A DNA stretch of 64,000 nucleotides. Origin: DASTFP01 sp963816855 (GTDB lineage: Bacteria; Verrucomicrobiota; Verrucomicrobiia; Chthoniobacterales; Terrimicrobiaceae). Below, piece after piece: positions 1 through 9,058 of the stretch (the stretch's first letter is position 1; each line of letters opens with the position of its first letter). The position numbers and the translations under genes were made by a program. The DNA lies in NCBI GenBank assembly GCA_963816855.1, contig CAWFMA010000028.1, positions 1 to 64,000 of the forward strand. The letters run 5' to 3'. Below the pieces are notes generated by a model. It saw only the letters and a program-made list of their open reading frames with translations. It had not been told where the DNA came from and made no database searches.

Positions 1-2652
1 TCCGCCGCTGAGGCCCAGGCAATGATCCTTCAAATGCGCTTTCCACATGCGATGTGCCTCCTGCGTCTGCAGCGAATGAGCGAAGCCCAGCAGGTGATTG
101 AGGAAGCCCTTGTTTCCGAATCTGGCGACCCCGCGCAGAGGCAGGAAATGCTGTTCTGGAGCGGTGTTTGCCAGATGCAGGAAAACCAATACGCGCAGGC
201 TGGGATAACGTTTGAGACGTTCGTCGGGCTCTTTCCAAGCGGGTCGGATCGCAACCCTGGATATGCTCGGCAGTTTCCCGCGGCCCACAAAGTCTCGGAA
301 GCGCGCCTTTTGATCGGCACCTGCCTCCTGCTCGAAGGGAAATCCAAGGACGCCGCCGGCTACTTTGCGCGCATCAAGAACGAACTCATTCCGACGAATC
401 GCGGCCGCGCGACAGTTTTGCAACTTCACGCGCTGCTGGACGCGGGAGAGGAAGACGAAGCGATAAAAGTCGTCATCGAGGAATTTCCTCGCATGGAAGA
501 ATTGGTGCAACTGGTCACGTTTCAGACGTTAACCTTCGAGCTTGGAGCGCGTTGCCTCGAGCGCAATGAGGCTCGGAAAACTATAATTTGCCTTCAGCGG
601 GTCTGGAATGCTGAACGCCTGCTGAAACATCAACAGGCGCGACTCGAGGATCTGGAGTTGAAACTGAAGGCTCTCGAAGCCGATCCAAGTGGCGATCCTT
701 ATGCCAGGCTCCGGTGTGGGGAAATGGCGACGAAGGTCCGGCGGGAAGTGGAATCCTTCCAAAAGATCGAGAACTTCGACGCCGCGTTGCGCTTGCGGCT
801 CGCCGCGGCCTATCAGGCCATGCACCGTTATCGCGAATCCGCCCTGATTATCGAACCGATGCTTAACGAGATGCCCGCCAGCAAGATCGTCGAATCCGCC
901 TCCGTCAATCTAATCCAATGCTGGAGCGCGATCGAGTCCTGGCAAAATGTCGTCAAGGCGGCCCAGACTTTTCTAAAGAAATTCTTGGGGTCAGAAAGCA
1001 CGCCGCTCGTTCTTTATCTACAGGGGATTGCCGAACAGAGAGGCGGCCACTACGCGGCGGCGTCCCTGGTTTTCGGGACAGTCTGCGAGACCTACAGGTC
1101 ATCGGATTACGCGCCGCGGGCGGCCTTCATGAAGGCGTTTTGCCTTTTACAAGCCGAACGGAATCAGGATGCAGTCACGGAGTTCGAACGATTCCAAGAG
1201 CGGTATCCAGGGCATGAATTTGTGCCGGATGCTCTCTATTGGTGCGGAGTTGGTCTTTCGCTCCAAAAACAGTTCGCCGTCTGCCGAGAAAAGATGGATG
1301 ACTATCTTCGAAAATTCAGTGCGGGGCGCTATGCGGCGAGCGCGGCTTTTCGCAAAGCATATTGCGCCCAACAGGCCAGGGATTATCAGACGAGCATCAA
1401 AGAGCTTTACGCCTTTCTCCGTGATTTTCCGGGCGCGGAAGAAGGCGACGAGGCGCGCATTCTTTTGGGCGACGCCCTGTTGAGCCAGGGGCGGTTGGAG
1501 GATGGGATCGCTGCTTGGCAAAGTATCTCCAGCCAAAACGAAAGGATTCATGCCGAAGCCGTTTTCAAGATCGGGAAAGCTTATAAGCTTACGGAAAGAT
1601 GCGAGAAGCTGCGCGATTGTATGGAGGCATTTAAGACCCGATTTCCAAAGAATCCTCGCGTTGCCGAAGCGATTTATTGGATTGGATGGACCTACCGTCA
1701 GCAAGGAATGCCGGAGAGGGCCCGCGATGCCTATTGGCAGGCAATCCGCGATCTCGGGGAGGACGTCTCGATCTGGTCGGTCGATGATTTGTTTCCCGCG
1801 CTCTCAAAGCTTTACAAAGGCACGGATGAACAGATGGAGTTCTCAACTCGCCTTGCCAATTTGCACAACGAAGCCAAGCGCGCCGGAAAGGGGACACTGG
1901 CGACGCGCTCCCTTTGGGCGCTGGCGATTGCTTCGAAGTCCAGCGATCCGCCTCGCGCAGCGGCAGATCTCCTCGACGTCGCCGGACGACTCAACGTTCA
2001 GACTGCCAATCCCCTCCTGCTGGCGGACTGTGCCGACGCGCTTCGGGATCTTGGAAAAGAACCAGAGGCCGAGCAAATGTTCCGCGATCTGGTCAAATGG
2101 AACCCCAGGGCTCCTCAAAAAGACCGCGCGTTGGCAGCGCTGGGAAGAATTCAGGCCGAACGCGGGAACAGCAAGGCAGCGCTCGAAGAATTCGACCGAT
2201 TCGAGCGGGAAGCGCCGGACTCGCGCCTTTTTGCGCAAGTGATGCTCGCCAAGGCGGAACTCCTTGAAGCGGCCGGCCGCTTCGCGTCGGCCAGAGCGTC
2301 TCTCGAGCGGCTGTTGGCCCACGAATCTGCCTCCGGCCAGGAAAAAGCGAAGGCGCTCTATCTTATGGGTGAAGCCTACATGAGCGAGTCACGACCTGAT
2401 CTCGCCATTCCCTACTACCAGCGCCTCTACGTGATGCACGGGCGGTGGCGCGAGTGGGTCGCGAAGGCCTATTACCGCAGCGGGGAGGCCTTTGAGAAAC
2501 TCAATGACCAGCCCAGCGCCAGACGCTCCTATCAGGAGCTGGTGTCCAGACAAGATTTGGCCGGGTTTGAGGAAGCGCGCAAGGCAAGCGATCGCCTGCA
2601 GGTGTTGGGCGGGCCGTCGCCAGGGGCGGAAACGGGGGCGGCGAGCGGATGA
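1..2652 (+). CDS. Large TPR-repeat protein (5' end outside window)
   Basis: The frame is open from the first base, with seven in-frame codons before the first ATG at 22, so the true start is probably upstream of the window. At least 883 residues are visible. They consist almost wholly of helical TPR-like repeats with recurring A-x-Y-x-x-G-x-A/Y-x-x-x-G patterns, for example around residues 440-560 and 770-860. Such proteins are scaffolds, often in the periplasm or at the outer membrane. The stop overlaps the start of the next gene (ATGA), so it is the head of the ExbB/ExbD operon that follows. A role in assembling or sensing an envelope complex driven by that motor is inference; no enzyme domain is visible. 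Confidence 0.85.
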   Translation, partial: SAAEAQAMILQMRFPHAMCLLRLQRMSEAQQVIEEALVSESGDPAQRQEMLFWSGVCQMQENQYAQAGITFETFVGLFPSGSDRNPGYARQFPAAHKVSEARLLIGTCLLLEGKSKDAAGYFARIKNELIPTNRGRATVLQLHALLDAGEEDEAIKVVIEEFPRMEELVQLVTFQTLTFELGARCLERNEARKTIICLQRVWNAERLLKHQQARLEDLELKLKALEADPSGDPYARLRCGEMATKVRREVESFQKIENFDAALRLRLAAAYQAMHRYRESALIIEPMLNEMPASKIVESASVNLIQCWSAIESWQNVVKAAQTFLKKFLGSESTPLVLYLQGIAEQRGGHYAAASLVFGTVCETYRSSDYAPRAAFMKAFCLLQAERNQDAVTEFERFQERYPGHEFVPDALYWCGVGLSLQKQFAVCREKMDDYLRKFSAGRYAASAAFRKAYCAQQARDYQTSIKELYAFLRDFPGAEEGDEARILLGDALLSQGRLEDGIAAWQSISSQNERIHAEAVFKIGKAYKLTERCEKLRDCMEAFKTRFPKNPRVAEAIYWIGWTYRQQGMPERARDAYWQAIRDLGEDVSIWSVDDLFPALSKLYKGTDEQMEFSTRLANLHNEAKRAGKGTLATRSLWALAIASKSSDPPRAAADLLDVAGRLNVQTANPLLLADCADALRDLGKEPEAEQMFRDLVKWNPRAPQKDRALAALGRIQAERGNSKAALEEFDRFEREAPDSRLFAQVMLAKAELLEAAGRFASARASLERLLAHESASGQEKAKALYLMGEAYMSESRPDLAIPYYQRLYVMHGRWREWVAKAYYRSGEAFEKLNDQPSARRSYQELVSRQDLAGFEEARKASDRLQVLGGPSPGAETGAASG

Positions 2653-3626
2653 AGCGGTCCACGGTCCGCCGGCTGCTGATCGTGCCGGCCCTTATGGCAG
2701 CGAGCTGTGCGTATTGTCAAAACCCTCAAGTGACGCAGGATGCCCTCTTTCTGCGAAACGGCGAGAAGGTCGTAGGAAGACTGACGGCGTTCGATGGACT
2801 AACAATTAGGCTGCAAAGGATGTTGGCGCCCATGGCTGGCGATTCCAACCCCTCCGTGCCCGTTCGCGCTTCGGTCGCCGTCCTGCGATCGCACGTGGGG
2901 CACATAGAATTTGCCTCGAATGCAGCGCGAGATTTGCTGCTCCAAAACGCAACCGTCGCGAGTCTTTCAGAAATCGAAACGCTCTGGCGAGAAGCGCAAC
3001 CTTGGCTTTCCATCCCGAGATCTCCGTCCGCGGGCATCGGTCTGGTTTACGGCAATCTCCTTTTGCAGAAGAATGATCCCGTGAGCGCGCAAAAGGCGTT
3101 TGATCTCTTCAAGGTCATCGAGAAAGAATCGTGGCATGGGCCCACAGCCATGCGAGCTAAGCAGGGACGTATGCGCGCCATGGTCGCGATGGGTGCCGTG
3201 CAAGAGGCCGTCGCCGAGGCTCAAGAGATTGTAAGAACGTGGAAGGACCCTAAGATCCTGGCCGAAGCCAAGTTCATTCTGGCCAAAGCAGCGGAAGCGG
3301 CGCTGCGCAAGCTCTCGGAAGACAATCCCCGTTGGGAAGAGGACGTTTTCGTCCGGCCCGAACGTGATCGTCTTTTTGAGCAGGCGCTGGAGTTTTACCT
3401 GTACCCAGCCTTGTTTCTGGGATCGGAAAGCGAAGTTGCCGCGCGCGGCTTGTGGAATGTGGTGGAGATTTGCCGATTCGCCGGAGATCTGAGACAGGCC
3501 CTGGAAGCTTCCGCTGACCTCCTCGCCATCTATCCGAACACGTCCTACGCCAAGCTCGCGAAAGGCTTCTCCGAAAGTCTCCCTGAATCCATAAGAAAAC
3601 AACACAATGAAATCATTGCAAAATAG
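2649..3626 (+). CDS. Secreted TPR-like protein of the ExbB/ExbD operon
   Basis: This 325-residue protein begins with a clear signal peptide: basic MKRSTVRR, a hydrophobic core, and a likely cut near residue 24 after the AYC region. It may be a lipoprotein, because a Cys lies at the end of the hydrophobic stretch. The mature part starts with a short beta-rich segment (about 30-90), then helical repeats of TPR character. The ATG overlaps the stop of the upstream TPR gene by four bases, and its 3' end overlaps the ExbB-like gene by 20 bases, so translation is probably coupled. No catalytic motif is seen. It is probably a periplasmic partner of the ExbBD-like complex, which is inference from position. 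Confidence 0.85.
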   Translation: MKRSTVRRLLIVPALMAASCAYCQNPQVTQDALFLRNGEKVVGRLTAFDGLTIRLQRMLAPMAGDSNPSVPVRASVAVLRSHVGHIEFASNAARDLLLQNATVASLSEIETLWREAQPWLSIPRSPSAGIGLVYGNLLLQKNDPVSAQKAFDLFKVIEKESWHGPTAMRAKQGRMRAMVAMGAVQEAVAEAQEIVRTWKDPKILAEAKFILAKAAEAALRKLSEDNPRWEEDVFVRPERDRLFEQALEFYLYPALFLGSESEVAARGLWNVVEICRFAGDLRQALEASADLLAIYPNTSYAKLAKGFSESLPESIRKQHNEIIAK

Positions 3627-4509
3627 TAAACGGCCGTTGGGCGCGTTCTGTCGTTCGAGCCGGAGAAGACCGCGAGCACGAACCGTGGAGTCAGGATCCC
3701 GCCCATCCAATGGTCCGTTAGCCGGGCGGCTTTCTCTAAATTTTTCACGGCTGCTCGGACTTGTTCTTGCCTTGGGCGGGTGCCTCATGCTGCCATCGAC
3801 GGCCGGCGCGGCGGGAATCGAAACCGACAAGAGCCTCCTGGATCTCTATCGCGAGGGCGGGCCGGTCATGCACATCATCGCCTTATGTTCGATCGTAACC
3901 CTCGCTCTCGGAACTTATTGCGGGATCATGTATCGGAAAGGCAGGATGATGCCGGGGAATGTCGTGGCCCATCTTAGCAATCTCGTCGCGGGCCGCGATC
4001 TGGCGGCCGCTTACGATTATTGCAGTGCCAATCCCGGCCCATTGACGCATGCGCTCGCGTCCGCTCTTACCAAGGCGAACTACGAGCGCGACCTCTTCAA
4101 CAAAAGCGCCATGGAGGGTTCTATCGCCGACGATTGCTTTCGCGCCGAGACGAAAATGATGGTGGTGGTAAATTATCTGAACACGTTTGCCGTCCTCGCG
4201 CCGATGATCGGACTGCTCGGGACCGTCTCCGGCATGATTACCAGTTTTGGGGCGTTGACTGCGGGCAAGGCGGAGGCGACGGAATTGGCCAAGGGAATTG
4301 GCGAGGCGCTGATCGCCACCGGCGGAGGTCTGTTGCTGGCAATTCCCTCGATGTTCCTCTACTTTTTCTTTCGCGGCCAGGTCTCAACAAACATGGCGGA
4401 CGTCCATAAGACGCTTTCACAGATGCTGGATCTGTTTACGGGTGAGGCGCAGGGGACCAGGCCGCCGGTCGCGGCGCTCAGGTCTCCGGAAGCGCCACCT
4501 CAATCTTAA
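3607..4509 (+). CDS. exbB: MotA/TolQ/ExbB proton-channel family protein
   Basis: This 300-residue protein is the channel subunit of an ExbB/ExbD-type motor, which uses proton flow across the inner membrane to energise envelope processes. The first 40 residues are basic and low in structure. A signal-like hydrophobic segment (45-70, ending near TAGAAG) follows, then a membrane segment at 85-107. The conserved C-terminal half carries a membrane helix at 190-212 with the family's GLLGTVSGM motif. The last helix (236-256) follows EALIATGGGLLLAIP. The long N-terminal extension with its own signal-like segment is typical of Verrucomicrobiota and Planctomycetota ExbB forms. It lies directly upstream of two ExbD genes. 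ExbB and TolQ cannot be told apart by sequence alone. The start overlaps the upstream gene; a downstream start is possible. Confidence 0.93.
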   Translation: MKSLQNSKRPLGAFCRSSRRRPRARTVESGSRPSNGPLAGRLSLNFSRLLGLVLALGGCLMLPSTAGAAGIETDKSLLDLYREGGPVMHIIALCSIVTLALGTYCGIMYRKGRMMPGNVVAHLSNLVAGRDLAAAYDYCSANPGPLTHALASALTKANYERDLFNKSAMEGSIADDCFRAETKMMVVVNYLNTFAVLAPMIGLLGTVSGMITSFGALTAGKAEATELAKGIGEALIATGGGLLLAIPSMFLYFFFRGQVSTNMADVHKTLSQMLDLFTGEAQGTRPPVAALRSPEAPPQS

Positions 4510-4524
4510 GGATATTGGAAAGCC

Positions 4525-4941
4525 ATGCTTCGCCGCCGAATGCGTCGCGTCCAGTACGAGGAAGTGGGATTGCAGATCGCGCCGATGATCGACGTGACCC
4601 TCCTGCTGCTTTTTTTCTTTATGCTCTCGGGCAAACTCACCAAGGGAGCAAAGCTGCTCGAAATTGGCATTCCGACCGCTTCGTCGGGAACGATTCCGCA
4701 CGACATGGGGGACCGGGATATCATCAATATCGACGAGAAAGGCCAGCTATTCAGCGGGAATGAGCCGGTATCCCCCAGGCAACTCACACTCCATCTCACG
4801 GAGCGGTTCAAAAACTACCCGCCGCTAAAGCTCTACGTCCGGGCGGATGCCCGCACCCAGGGAAAGCAGATCAAAGAGGTAATGAAGATCGCGAGCGAAG
4901 CGGGAGCGATCGAAGTGATTTTCGGGGTTCGACGGGAATGA
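4525..4941 (+). CDS. exbD: ExbD/TolR biopolymer transport protein, first copy
   Basis: This 138-residue ExbD/TolR-family protein is the partner of the ExbB-like channel. A short basic cytoplasmic N-terminus leads into LQIAPMIDVTLLLLFFFML. This is the single membrane helix with the proton-binding Asp at residue 23. A periplasmic domain of about 95 residues follows, rich in beta strands and ending with the usual GAIEVIFG-like strand. A purine-rich stretch (aaggatattggaaag) lies just upstream of the ATG. The stop overlaps the start of a second ExbD by four bases. Two adjacent, divergent ExbD genes behind one ExbB suggest a heteromeric motor. Confidence 0.93.
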   Translation: MLRRRMRRVQYEEVGLQIAPMIDVTLLLLFFFMLSGKLTKGAKLLEIGIPTASSGTIPHDMGDRDIINIDEKGQLFSGNEPVSPRQLTLHLTERFKNYPPLKLYVRADARTQGKQIKEVMKIASEAGAIEVIFGVRRE

Positions 4942-5375
4942 AGCGTCATGACCACCCCCAGATTGAGCTGCAGATCGCGCCGATGATCGATGTCTGTTTC
5001 CTCCTGCTGTTCTTCTATATTCTCACATCCAAGCCCATGAAGCAGGAAGCTGACATCAGCATGAGTCTTCCCGGCACGGTTTCGCAGGAGCAGAGCGTGG
5101 AAATTCCGGACGAGCAGCGCATTCGAATTGACCAGAATGGCCAAGTGATCTTGAACGACCTTCCCATGGACGATCCCCAGAGCCGCGATCTCCCTGCCCT
5201 CGTGCGAACACTGTCGCGCTTTAAGGACACCACTGTCGCGAATAAAAGTGAAGCGCTTGTGACTATTGACGCGGCGGACGATTCCTTGCATCAGCGAATT
5301 GTGGACGTGCTGAACGTGTGCGCTCGCGCCGGCATTCAAGGGGTCACGTTTGCGGCATCTGAACAGGAACAGTGA
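4938..5375 (+). CDS. exbD: ExbD/TolR biopolymer transport protein, second copy
   Basis: This 145-residue protein is the second ExbD/TolR family member of the operon. LQIAPMIDVCFLLLFFYIL forms the membrane helix with the conserved Asp at residue 18. The periplasmic part differs from the first copy outside the helix, so this is an old paralogue and not a recent duplicate. Its ATG overlaps the upstream stop, and its own stop overlaps the GTG start of the VWA gene (GTGA), giving four coupled genes in a row. It probably works with the ExbB-like channel and the first ExbD in one inner-membrane complex. Confidence 0.92.
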   Translation: MKRHDHPQIELQIAPMIDVCFLLLFFYILTSKPMKQEADISMSLPGTVSQEQSVEIPDEQRIRIDQNGQVILNDLPMDDPQSRDLPALVRTLSRFKDTTVANKSEALVTIDAADDSLHQRIVDVLNVCARAGIQGVTFAASEQEQ

Positions 5376-6415
5376 GCGTTTCCGCCTCGCCTTCCACCGC
5401 CCGAAGCCGCCGCTGGCACCAGCGAAAGCGCATTGTCCTAACCGTCGCCCTGGTCAGCGTCGGAGTCCATATCGTCGCGGCGATCGTGGCGGGCATTGTC
5501 ATCGTAGCGCGTTACCTAACGGAACCGCCCGCCGAGTTTAAGGTGATGAAGGATATTCGGCTCCCCGTGCAAGAACGGGAGCACAAGATGAACATGGCGG
5601 CCTTCGACGGGTTGGCGTCAAAGCCGAGTTTTACCGATAAGCTGCAAACCTTGCGTCCTGCCGCCCTAGCGCTGCCGGAGTTGCCGGCCGTTCCTGTCGG
5701 TCAGATGCTACCTTTGGACCCAGCGGAAATGCTGGCCGACCAGGTGGCCACGCTGATGGGACCCGGCGGTGCGGGTTCGGGAATCGGCATGGGCGCGGCA
5801 GGCGGGGGCGGGCCGATGGGTAGCGGCAAAGCCTTTAGCTTCATGGGGATTGAATCGAACGGAAAGCGAATCCTGCTTCTTTTCGATGTTTCCGCGAGCG
5901 TCCTGAACAAGGCGAAAAAGAGCGGCGTGCCGCTGTCGAAAATCAAGGAAGAAACGGTGAGCCTCCTGGGGGAGTTGCCGATCAACGCGCGGTTTGGGCT
6001 GGTTCAATTTACCCAGAATTTCAAGGCGTTCCGCGAAGAGTTGCTGGCAGCGACCGATAAAAATCGCGCGGAAGCGCGAAAGTGGCTTGAAGAGGAATGG
6101 GTCGCCACCGGATCGATGCAGGCCTCTTCAAAAGTGAGCCGAAATCCTCGAGGGGTGGTTGGAGTATTGGAACTGGCATCGCGAATGCTGCCCGATGTGG
6201 TTTTCCTTATTTCTGACGCGAGCTTTCAGTGGAAAGAAAGCGGCGCTCTGGCCGACGTTCCATGGGAAAGAATCGCCGCGACGGTGAAAGGTCCGCTGCA
6301 AGGCGTCGAGGGTTGCGTCTTGAATTTCGTCGGTTTCGAGATGAAACCCGAGGATCAACGCCAGATAGGAGCGATTGTCCGAGCCACGAGCGGAAAGATT
6401 CGCGAGATCAAATAG
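5372..6415 (+). CDS. Membrane-anchored von Willebrand factor A domain protein
   Basis: This 347-residue protein starts with GTG overlapping the previous stop. A basic N-terminus precedes one membrane helix (about 21-47). A linker with a Gly-rich stretch (131-152) leads to a VWA domain from about residue 160 to the end. The metal-ion-dependent adhesion site is intact in its first part: D172-x-S174-x-S176 (DVSAS), with LISDAS later as the probable third loop. The domain would lie in the periplasm beside the ExbD domains and may bind the TPR proteins of the same operon. VWA proteins next to ExbB/ExbD pairs are common in this group of bacteria, but their function is not settled. Confidence 0.88.
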   Translation: MSVSASPSTARSRRWHQRKRIVLTVALVSVGVHIVAAIVAGIVIVARYLTEPPAEFKVMKDIRLPVQEREHKMNMAAFDGLASKPSFTDKLQTLRPAALALPELPAVPVGQMLPLDPAEMLADQVATLMGPGGAGSGIGMGAAGGGGPMGSGKAFSFMGIESNGKRILLLFDVSASVLNKAKKSGVPLSKIKEETVSLLGELPINARFGLVQFTQNFKAFREELLAATDKNRAEARKWLEEEWVATGSMQASSKVSRNPRGVVGVLELASRMLPDVVFLISDASFQWKESGALADVPWERIAATVKGPLQGVEGCVLNFVGFEMKPEDQRQIGAIVRATSGKIREIK

Positions 6416-6544
6416 AAAACACCTCACGACAGAAGCTTAGGATGCACTCCCGCGGGGTTCCTCGTGGTCTTTAGAGATTCATCGAGAGCGAAAGCACGGC
6501 CGGACGGACCCCCGGGTTCGAACCTAATAGTGATGAGGAACATA

Positions 6545-6910
6545 ATGAAAAGCCGTCCGCTAGTGGTTGGAATATTCGATGATGACCGGAATTTTGACCG
6601 TGCCGTCGAGCGTCTTGCGGCGGAAGGGTTTGAGGATTCCGTGTTTGATCAAGCGACAGTTTCGGAAGGGCCCGGCAACAGCGGTCCGACTCCCGTCGGC
6701 CCGTTACTTGTCGCCGGAGCCGTTCCCGTTCAAGCTATTGGGAAACGGGATCTTTCTCGAGCCACTCGCTCCTTTAGATCGCGACTCGCAGACTAGCGCA
6801 ACGCGAAGTTTATTTTGGTCACACCAGATCCCGAGCGAACGACCCGGGCGATGGAAGTCCTCCGCGAGTGCCAAGCATCGCGGATCAATAAGCATGAGTG
6901 GCTTCGTTAG
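6545..6910 (+). pseudogene. YflT-like general-stress domain gene with in-frame TAG
   Basis: ATG at 6545 has a purine-rich site (gatgaggaa) about 7 bases upstream. The first 83 codons resemble the heat-induced stress protein YflT / GSP17M fold: a beta strand VVGIFDD, then a helix DRAVERLAAEGF. A TAG at 6794-6796 stops the frame. The same frame then reads on to a second stop at 6908 and encodes the expected C-terminal half of the family (AKFILVTPDPERTTRAMEVL, then SRINKHEW). The two halves together match the usual length of about 120-140 residues, less a stretch of roughly 20 residues near the stop. It is probably a recently inactivated gene, though readthrough or a base error cannot be excluded. 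The N-terminal part alone could make an 83-residue peptide. Confidence 0.6.
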
Positions 6911-7281
6911 TTTGTCGAATAGTTGACGGCGCTTGACGCGGACAAAAACTTTGGCGGCCTACCCAGGCTCATTCGATGCCCGGATAGGCCGCCGCGTATG
7001 CGTTTCCATGCAAACGTGCCACGGGAGATTGGGATTGGATATCAGCATTTCCCTGAAGTTGGCGTCGGATGCCTATTTTCAAAGTTGAAGCCAGGTCGAA
7101 TTCCTCGGCGTGGTGAGAGAGCGGGTTTCGATCCAGTTTGCGGCGCCTCTGACGCCCGCCGTGTTTCTTGAACGGCGCCTTGGTCTTACCGCCAACCTTA
7201 CGAATCTGTAATTCTGCAGAAAGCTCCTGGTAAGGCAGCGGTGCGAGCTTTCCATCTGGAGAAAATACGATCACACCAATC
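6911..7281. other. Intergenic region upstream of the HtrA gene
   Basis: I see no convincing gene here; the short open frames lack family features and ribosome sites. A perfect 9-bp inverted repeat (ggcggccta at 6953-6961 and taggccgcc at 6985-6993, loop 23 bases) could form a hairpin without a T-run. It may be an operator or an RNA structure for the HtrA gene. The promoter of HtrA should lie in this stretch but I cannot place it. Confidence 0.4.
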
Positions 7282-8775
7282 ATGAAACATTCTGCCGCCC
7301 GCTTTTTAAGTCGCAGCAAAGCTGCATTGACCTTTTTCGCAATCGCTGGCTTCGTGGCCGCTCTCGAGGCAGCCCAAGATCCTGCTATCACACTCAAGCG
7401 CGACATGGAGGCGGTCTCGCGCAGTCGGCCCGAGGCGCCTTCCTACGCGGACGTCGTGAAGCGTGTCTCGCCGAGCGTCGTCAAGATCACCACGGAAATC
7501 GCCGAGAGCAATTCTCCCATCGACATGGATGAGCTTCGAGGTTTTGGCCTGCGCCGCGTGCCGCCCGAAATGCGCAGGATTCCGCGAGGCGGCGGTCTTG
7601 GGTCTGGGGTGATCATCAGCCCGCAAGGCTACATTGCCACGAATAATCACGTCGTCGATGGCGCGGACCGGGTTACCGTGACTTTGAATGATGGCCGCGT
7701 CTTCGTGGCGAAGGTCGTAGGTCGGGATAAACAGACCGACATCGCGGTCATCAAAGTCGACACCGACAGCCTTCCCGCCGTGACGCTCGCCGACACTTCG
7801 AAAACCGAGGTGGGCGATCGTGTCCTGGCGATTGGCAACCCCTTCGGCATAGGCGAAACGGTCACCAGCGGAATCGTCAGCGCCAAAGGCCGCAATGTGG
7901 GCATCCTGGCGGATGTGGAAGGGTACGAAGACTTCATCCAGACGGATGCGGCCATTAATCCCGGAAATTCCGGCGGTGCGCTCGTCGATGTGGACGGGCG
8001 GCTCGTTGGAATCAATACGGCCATCCTTAGCCGCAGCGGCGGTTCCCAAGGCGTGGGTTTGGCCGTGCCGGCAAATATGGTCGCCCAGGTTGCGGAGAGC
8101 CTGGTGAAGAGCGGAAAGGTTGTCCGCGGGTTTCTGGGCGTGAACATCCAGGATCTTACGCCGGCGCTCGCCGAGTCATTTGCCCTTGAAGCGAACAAAG
8201 GCGCCTTGGTTTCCGAGGTGGCATCCGGCGGGCCCGCCGATCAGGCAGGAGTGCACGGCGGAGACGTCGTGGTGGCCCTCAACGATCGGCCCGTCACCGA
8301 TGCAAACGATCTCAAGTTGCAGGTCAGCGTGTTGCCCCCGGGCAGCCAACTCAACCTCGAGGTCTTTCGCAACGGGGAGAAAAAGCGACTGGTAGCCACG
8401 TCGGGTGAACGACCGGACTCCAGAAGTAGCGGACGCTTGAGCGAGTCGAGCCCGCGCCGCGACGATGAAGGCGCGCTGAACGGCGTCGCCGTCGACGACC
8501 TTAATGCCGAAACTCGCCGCCAATTGAATATCCCGAGCCGGATCAAGGGCGCCGTGATTACCGACGTCGCGCGCGATTCTGTGGCCGCCCAAGCCGGCCT
8601 CCGCCGGGGCGATGTCATCATGGAGATCAACAAGCAGGCTGTAAATTCCGCTGAGGAAGCCGTCGCGGCCAGCGCCAAGGTCGATAACAAAAAATCTCTG
8701 GTGAAACTGTGGTCCCGGGGCAGCACGATTTTCGTCGTTGTTGACGAATCCGGCTCGGACAAGGCGGCATCCTAG
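7282..8775 (+). CDS. DegP/DegQ-type periplasmic serine protease (HtrA, Do family)
   Basis: This 497-residue secreted protease and chaperone handles misfolded envelope proteins. The signal peptide covers residues 1-31 (cut after LEAA). The trypsin-like domain has the full triad: H123 (in NNHVVDG), D153 (in TDIAVIKVD) and S230 (in GNSGGALVD). Two PDZ domains follow (about 275-360 with RGFLGVNIQDL, and about 390-490 with GAVITDVARDS and AGLRRGDVIMEIN). This is the standard DegP/DegQ layout and length. It is followed after 283 bases by an OmpR-type two-component pair. That placing recalls envelope-stress regulation of htrA genes, though no regulator site is visible. Confidence 0.96.
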   Translation: MKHSAARFLSRSKAALTFFAIAGFVAALEAAQDPAITLKRDMEAVSRSRPEAPSYADVVKRVSPSVVKITTEIAESNSPIDMDELRGFGLRRVPPEMRRIPRGGGLGSGVIISPQGYIATNNHVVDGADRVTVTLNDGRVFVAKVVGRDKQTDIAVIKVDTDSLPAVTLADTSKTEVGDRVLAIGNPFGIGETVTSGIVSAKGRNVGILADVEGYEDFIQTDAAINPGNSGGALVDVDGRLVGINTAILSRSGGSQGVGLAVPANMVAQVAESLVKSGKVVRGFLGVNIQDLTPALAESFALEANKGALVSEVASGGPADQAGVHGGDVVVALNDRPVTDANDLKLQVSVLPPGSQLNLEVFRNGEKKRLVATSGERPDSRSSGRLSESSPRRDDEGALNGVAVDDLNAETRRQLNIPSRIKGAVITDVARDSVAAQAGLRRGDVIMEINKQAVNSAEEAVAASAKVDNKKSLVKLWSRGSTIFVVVDESGSDKAAS

Positions 8776-9058
8776 TTTGGCTTGCAAAAGTGCCGAGATC
8801 GCCGCAAACGGCACATGAATGCCTTTGCGGCCCTCGGCTCTTTCGCCAAGGTTGCGCCCGGTGGGGCAGCTGGCCGGCGCGTGGCTCCCTGGCGATCTCC
8901 CGGAAATTGACGACAACGTCGTATCCGCGGGAATTTCAACGGTCACATGAGAGTTACTGCCGGGTGACGAACCGCTGAGGGAGAGCGGCAGTTCCCGAAC
9001 GTTCCCCATTGGCTCGCCAAAGCTTTTCAAGCCGTGACGCGAGCAGCAGACTTGCCGC

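Noticed and set aside
6513..6523. tRNA T-arm-like string gggttcgaacc
   Set aside because: It is a self-complementary string; the bases around it do not form acceptor, D or anticodon arms, so no tRNA is present.
8776..9058. Minus-strand frame in the gap between HtrA and the response regulator
   Set aside because: Ser/Gly-rich with no motif and continuous with antisense of HtrA; treated as non-coding.
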